Source: Rhizobium indicum
GTDB lineage: Bacteria; Pseudomonadota; Alphaproteobacteria; Rhizobiales; Rhizobiaceae
Assembly: GCF_005862305.2 (NCBI RefSeq)
Contig: NZ_CP054021.1
Span: 4,966,385 to 5,030,384 of the forward strand
DNA: 64,000 bases
Reading direction: 5' to 3'
Shown here: one piece after another, positions 62,567 through 64,000 of the stretch
Layout: the number at the start of each line of letters is the position of its first letter
Numbering within the stretch: position 1 is the first letter of the stretch
Program-made: the position numbers and the translations under genes
Notes under the pieces: model-generated
The model's input: only the letters and a program-made list of their open reading frames with translations
Database searches by the model: none
What the model was told of the DNA's origin: nothing

Positions 62567-63352
62567 ATGAATTCCATGAATACGAACTACTCCATCCGCG
62601 ATGAAATCCGCGATTTCTGGTCGGAACGGGCGGCGACCTTCGACCAGAGCGTCGGCCATGAAATCTTTTCGGAAGCGGAGCGGAAAGGCTGGCAGCGGCT
62701 GATCAGAAAACATCTGGGCGAGGGGCAGGGGCGCGCGGCACTCGATCTCGCCTGCGGCACCGCCGTAATCTCGCATCTTATGCATGATGTCGGCTTTGCG
62801 GTCACCGGCCTCGACTGGTCGGATGCGATGCTGGCGCAGGCGCGCGCCAAGGCGAAGAAGCGCGGCACCGATATCCGTTTCGTTTCCGGCGATGCTGAAA
62901 ACACCATGGAGCCCAAGGACAGCTACGACGTCATCACCAACCGCCATCTCGTCTGGACGCTGGTCGACCCGGCTTCGGCGTTTAAGGAATGGTTCTCGGT
63001 ATTGAAACCGGGCGGCAAGGTGCTGATCCTCGACGGCAATATGGGCAAGGAAACCTGGGTCAAGGGCCTGCAGAAGCTCTGGACGAAGGTGACCGGCAAA
63101 CCGCCGGCGAGCCACATGTCGCCGGAGATGATGGCGCGGCACCAGAAGATCCGCTCACGCGTGCATTTCTCCAACCAGATGCCAGCCGAAGCAGTCGTCG
63201 ACCTTCTGCGCCAAGCCGGTTTTACGGATATTGTCGTCGACCGCAAACTCGCCGACATCCATTGGGCGCAGGCGCGCAAGATGCCGTTCCTGCGCGGGTT
63301 GGAGCGCATGGTGCAGGATCGGTTTGCGATTTGTGCGCGTAAGCCTGGGTGA
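62567..63352 (+). CDS. SAM-dependent methyltransferase (class I)
   Basis: 261 residues from ATG 62567 behind CGGGG; ATG 62576 or GTG 62558 are possible. Motif I is ALDLACGTAVISHLM, with TGLDWSDAMLAQARAKA, and VSGDAENTMEPKDSYDVITNRHLVWTLVDP is the motif region of ubiquinone/menaquinone- or siderophore-type methyltransferases. The late GDGNMGKETW analogue (LILDGNMGKETWVKG) is typical of the group beside rhizobial iron transporters. Substrate unknown. Divergent from the importer across the IRO box. Confidence 0.85.
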   Translation: MNSMNTNYSIRDEIRDFWSERAATFDQSVGHEIFSEAERKGWQRLIRKHLGEGQGRAALDLACGTAVISHLMHDVGFAVTGLDWSDAMLAQARAKAKKRGTDIRFVSGDAENTMEPKDSYDVITNRHLVWTLVDPASAFKEWFSVLKPGGKVLILDGNMGKETWVKGLQKLWTKVTGKPPASHMSPEMMARHQKIRSRVHFSNQMPAEAVVDLLRQAGFTDIVVDRKLADIHWAQARKMPFLRGLERMVQDRFAICARKPG

Positions 63353-63379
63353 TGGGTTGGCGCGGCGGTGCCACTTGCT

Positions 63380-63430
63380 CCCCCTTCTACCCAGCGGGGA
63401 GAAGATGCCCGTAGGGCAGATGAGGGGGTG
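63380..63430. repeat. Rhizobial CCCTCATC/GGGGAGAAG repeat, arm 1
   Basis: CCCCCTTCTACCCAGCGGGG then AGAAGATGCCCGTAGGGCAG and ATGAGGGGG. It is an imperfect reverse complement of 63492-63539. Confidence 0.6.
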
Positions 63431-63491
63431 AGCGGCGAAGCCGCGAATGCGCTGAGCGCAAGCGAAGGGCAATGAATGGCGTGCCGTGAGG

Positions 63492-63539
63492 CCCCCTCAT
63501 CCGACCCCTCGGGCCACCTTCTCCCCGCTGGGGAGAAGA
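63492..63539. repeat. Rhizobial CCCTCATC/GGGGAGAAG repeat, arm 2
   Basis: CCCCCTCATCCGACCCCTCG then GGCCACCTTCTCCCCGCTGG and GGAGAAG. With arm 1 it brackets a spacer of ~60 bases between the methyltransferase and moaA; such inverted pairs are common in Rhizobium. Confidence 0.6.
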
Positions 63540-63647
63540 GAAGAGGGAGTTTGCCGCACCGTATCCCGGCCCTTCGCTTGGGCTCAGGGCGTTCGACGCT
63601 GCGATCGATTCACTGGATCGATCGCTTCCGCCTTGCGGGACCGCGCC

Positions 63648-64000
63648 TCACCCGCCAGTGACACTCATATGTCTCGCCACAGCCGGACGATTATGCGTGC
63701 GGTCGATGATGAAGTCGTGGCCTTTGGGTTTGCGGGTGATGGCCTCGTCGATGGCGGCGCTGAGGAGGGCGTCGTCTTCGGTGGCCCGGAGTGCTGCGCG
63801 CAGATCGGCGGCGTCGTTCTGGCCGAGGCACATATAGAGCGTGCCGGTGCAGGTGAGGCGGACGCGGTTGCAGCTTTCGCAGAAATTATGGGTCATCGGC
63901 GTGATGAAGCCGAGGCGGCCGCCGGTTTCTTCGACCCTGACGTAACGCGCCGGGCCGCCGGTCTGGTAATCGATGTCAGCAAGGGTGAACTGGTCTTCGA
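63648..64000 (-). CDS. moaA: GTP 3',8-cyclase, C-terminal part (N-terminus outside window)
   Basis: Partial; the frame runs to the window edge. [20 protein letters not shown] carries the first Cys of the C-terminal [4Fe-4S] cluster, continued by [20 protein letters not shown]. The protein ends in VTGG, the conserved double-Gly tail required for activity. MoaA starts molybdenum cofactor synthesis from GTP. The rest, including the N-terminal radical-SAM CxxxCxxC, lies beyond position 64000. Confidence 0.93.
   Translation of the reverse strand, partial: EDQFTLADIDYQTGGPARYVRVEETGGRLGFITPMTHNFCESCNRVRLTCTGTLYMCLGQNDAADLRAALRATEDDALLSAAIDEAITRKPKGHDFIIDRTHNRPAVARHMSVTGG

Overview
The window reads as chromosomal DNA of a Rhizobium of the R. 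leguminosarum/R. etli type. GC and codon use are high and uniform. There is a RopA-like porin, several rhizobial palindromic intergenic repeats, a RirA-type iron box (TGA-N9-TCA), an Usg protein and many ABC uptake systems with overlapping start and stop codons. I see no phage, transposase, CRISPR array, tRNA or rRNA. Species assignment is inference.

Layout. 1-4203: porin 3' end, orphan LysR regulator, AlkD-like glycosylase coupled to a 3-hydroxyisobutyrate-dehydrogenase-like enzyme, and a conserved hypothetical. 4404-8697: alkanesulfonate (ssu) locus with what looks like the stump of a second ssuA. 8944-12579: two ArsR/AHSA1 modules in opposite orientation with two DUF1801 proteins between them, plus a glutathione transferase. 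12707-14697: TPR-methyltransferase, DUF2270 protein, Usg. 14860-17380: polar amino-acid ABC transporter. 17712-19916: large Lys/Pro/Glu/Ala-rich OmpA-domain protein. 20192-30770: a long minus-strand operon for uptake and catabolism of a sugar, best explained as 2-deoxyribose (DeoC, ribokinase-family kinase, RbsD/FucU, aldehyde dehydrogenase, CUT1 transporter, DeoR regulator). 31157-38843: envelope/redox island with two exported alpha/beta hydrolases, a DipZ-like thiol protein, an OmpR-type two-component system, Ohr and a zeta-type GST. 38892-41318: aldo/keto reductase and cupin, divergent from a LysR regulator. 41471-45122: KaiC-like double ATPase overlapping a hybrid histidine kinase. 45066-47119: mobB, mobA, EamA transporter. 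47448-49377: SDR, repeats, and ribB under an FMN riboswitch. 49576-59467: sugar or polyol locus (two SDRs, RbsABC-type importer, split transketolase, FGGY kinase, SorC regulator) with a decayed tpiA. 59492-63352: iron/siderophore ABC importer behind an IRO box, divergent from a methyltransferase. 63353-64000: repeats and the C-terminal part of moaA.

How it fits together. Most of the window is inducible nutrient scavenging (sulfonates, amino acids, deoxyribose, a second sugar or polyol, iron). The most informative unexplained signals are regulatory and evolutionary: a 15-bp operator repeated three times around the split-transketolase locus; tandem 10-bp GATACA/TGTATC repeats next to an OmpR-type system; a 44-bp operator palindrome before an arsR; a frameshifted tpiA remnant whose former product would recycle a transketolase acceptor; and a KaiC homologue whose phosphosite pair reads Thr-Tyr rather than Ser-Thr.
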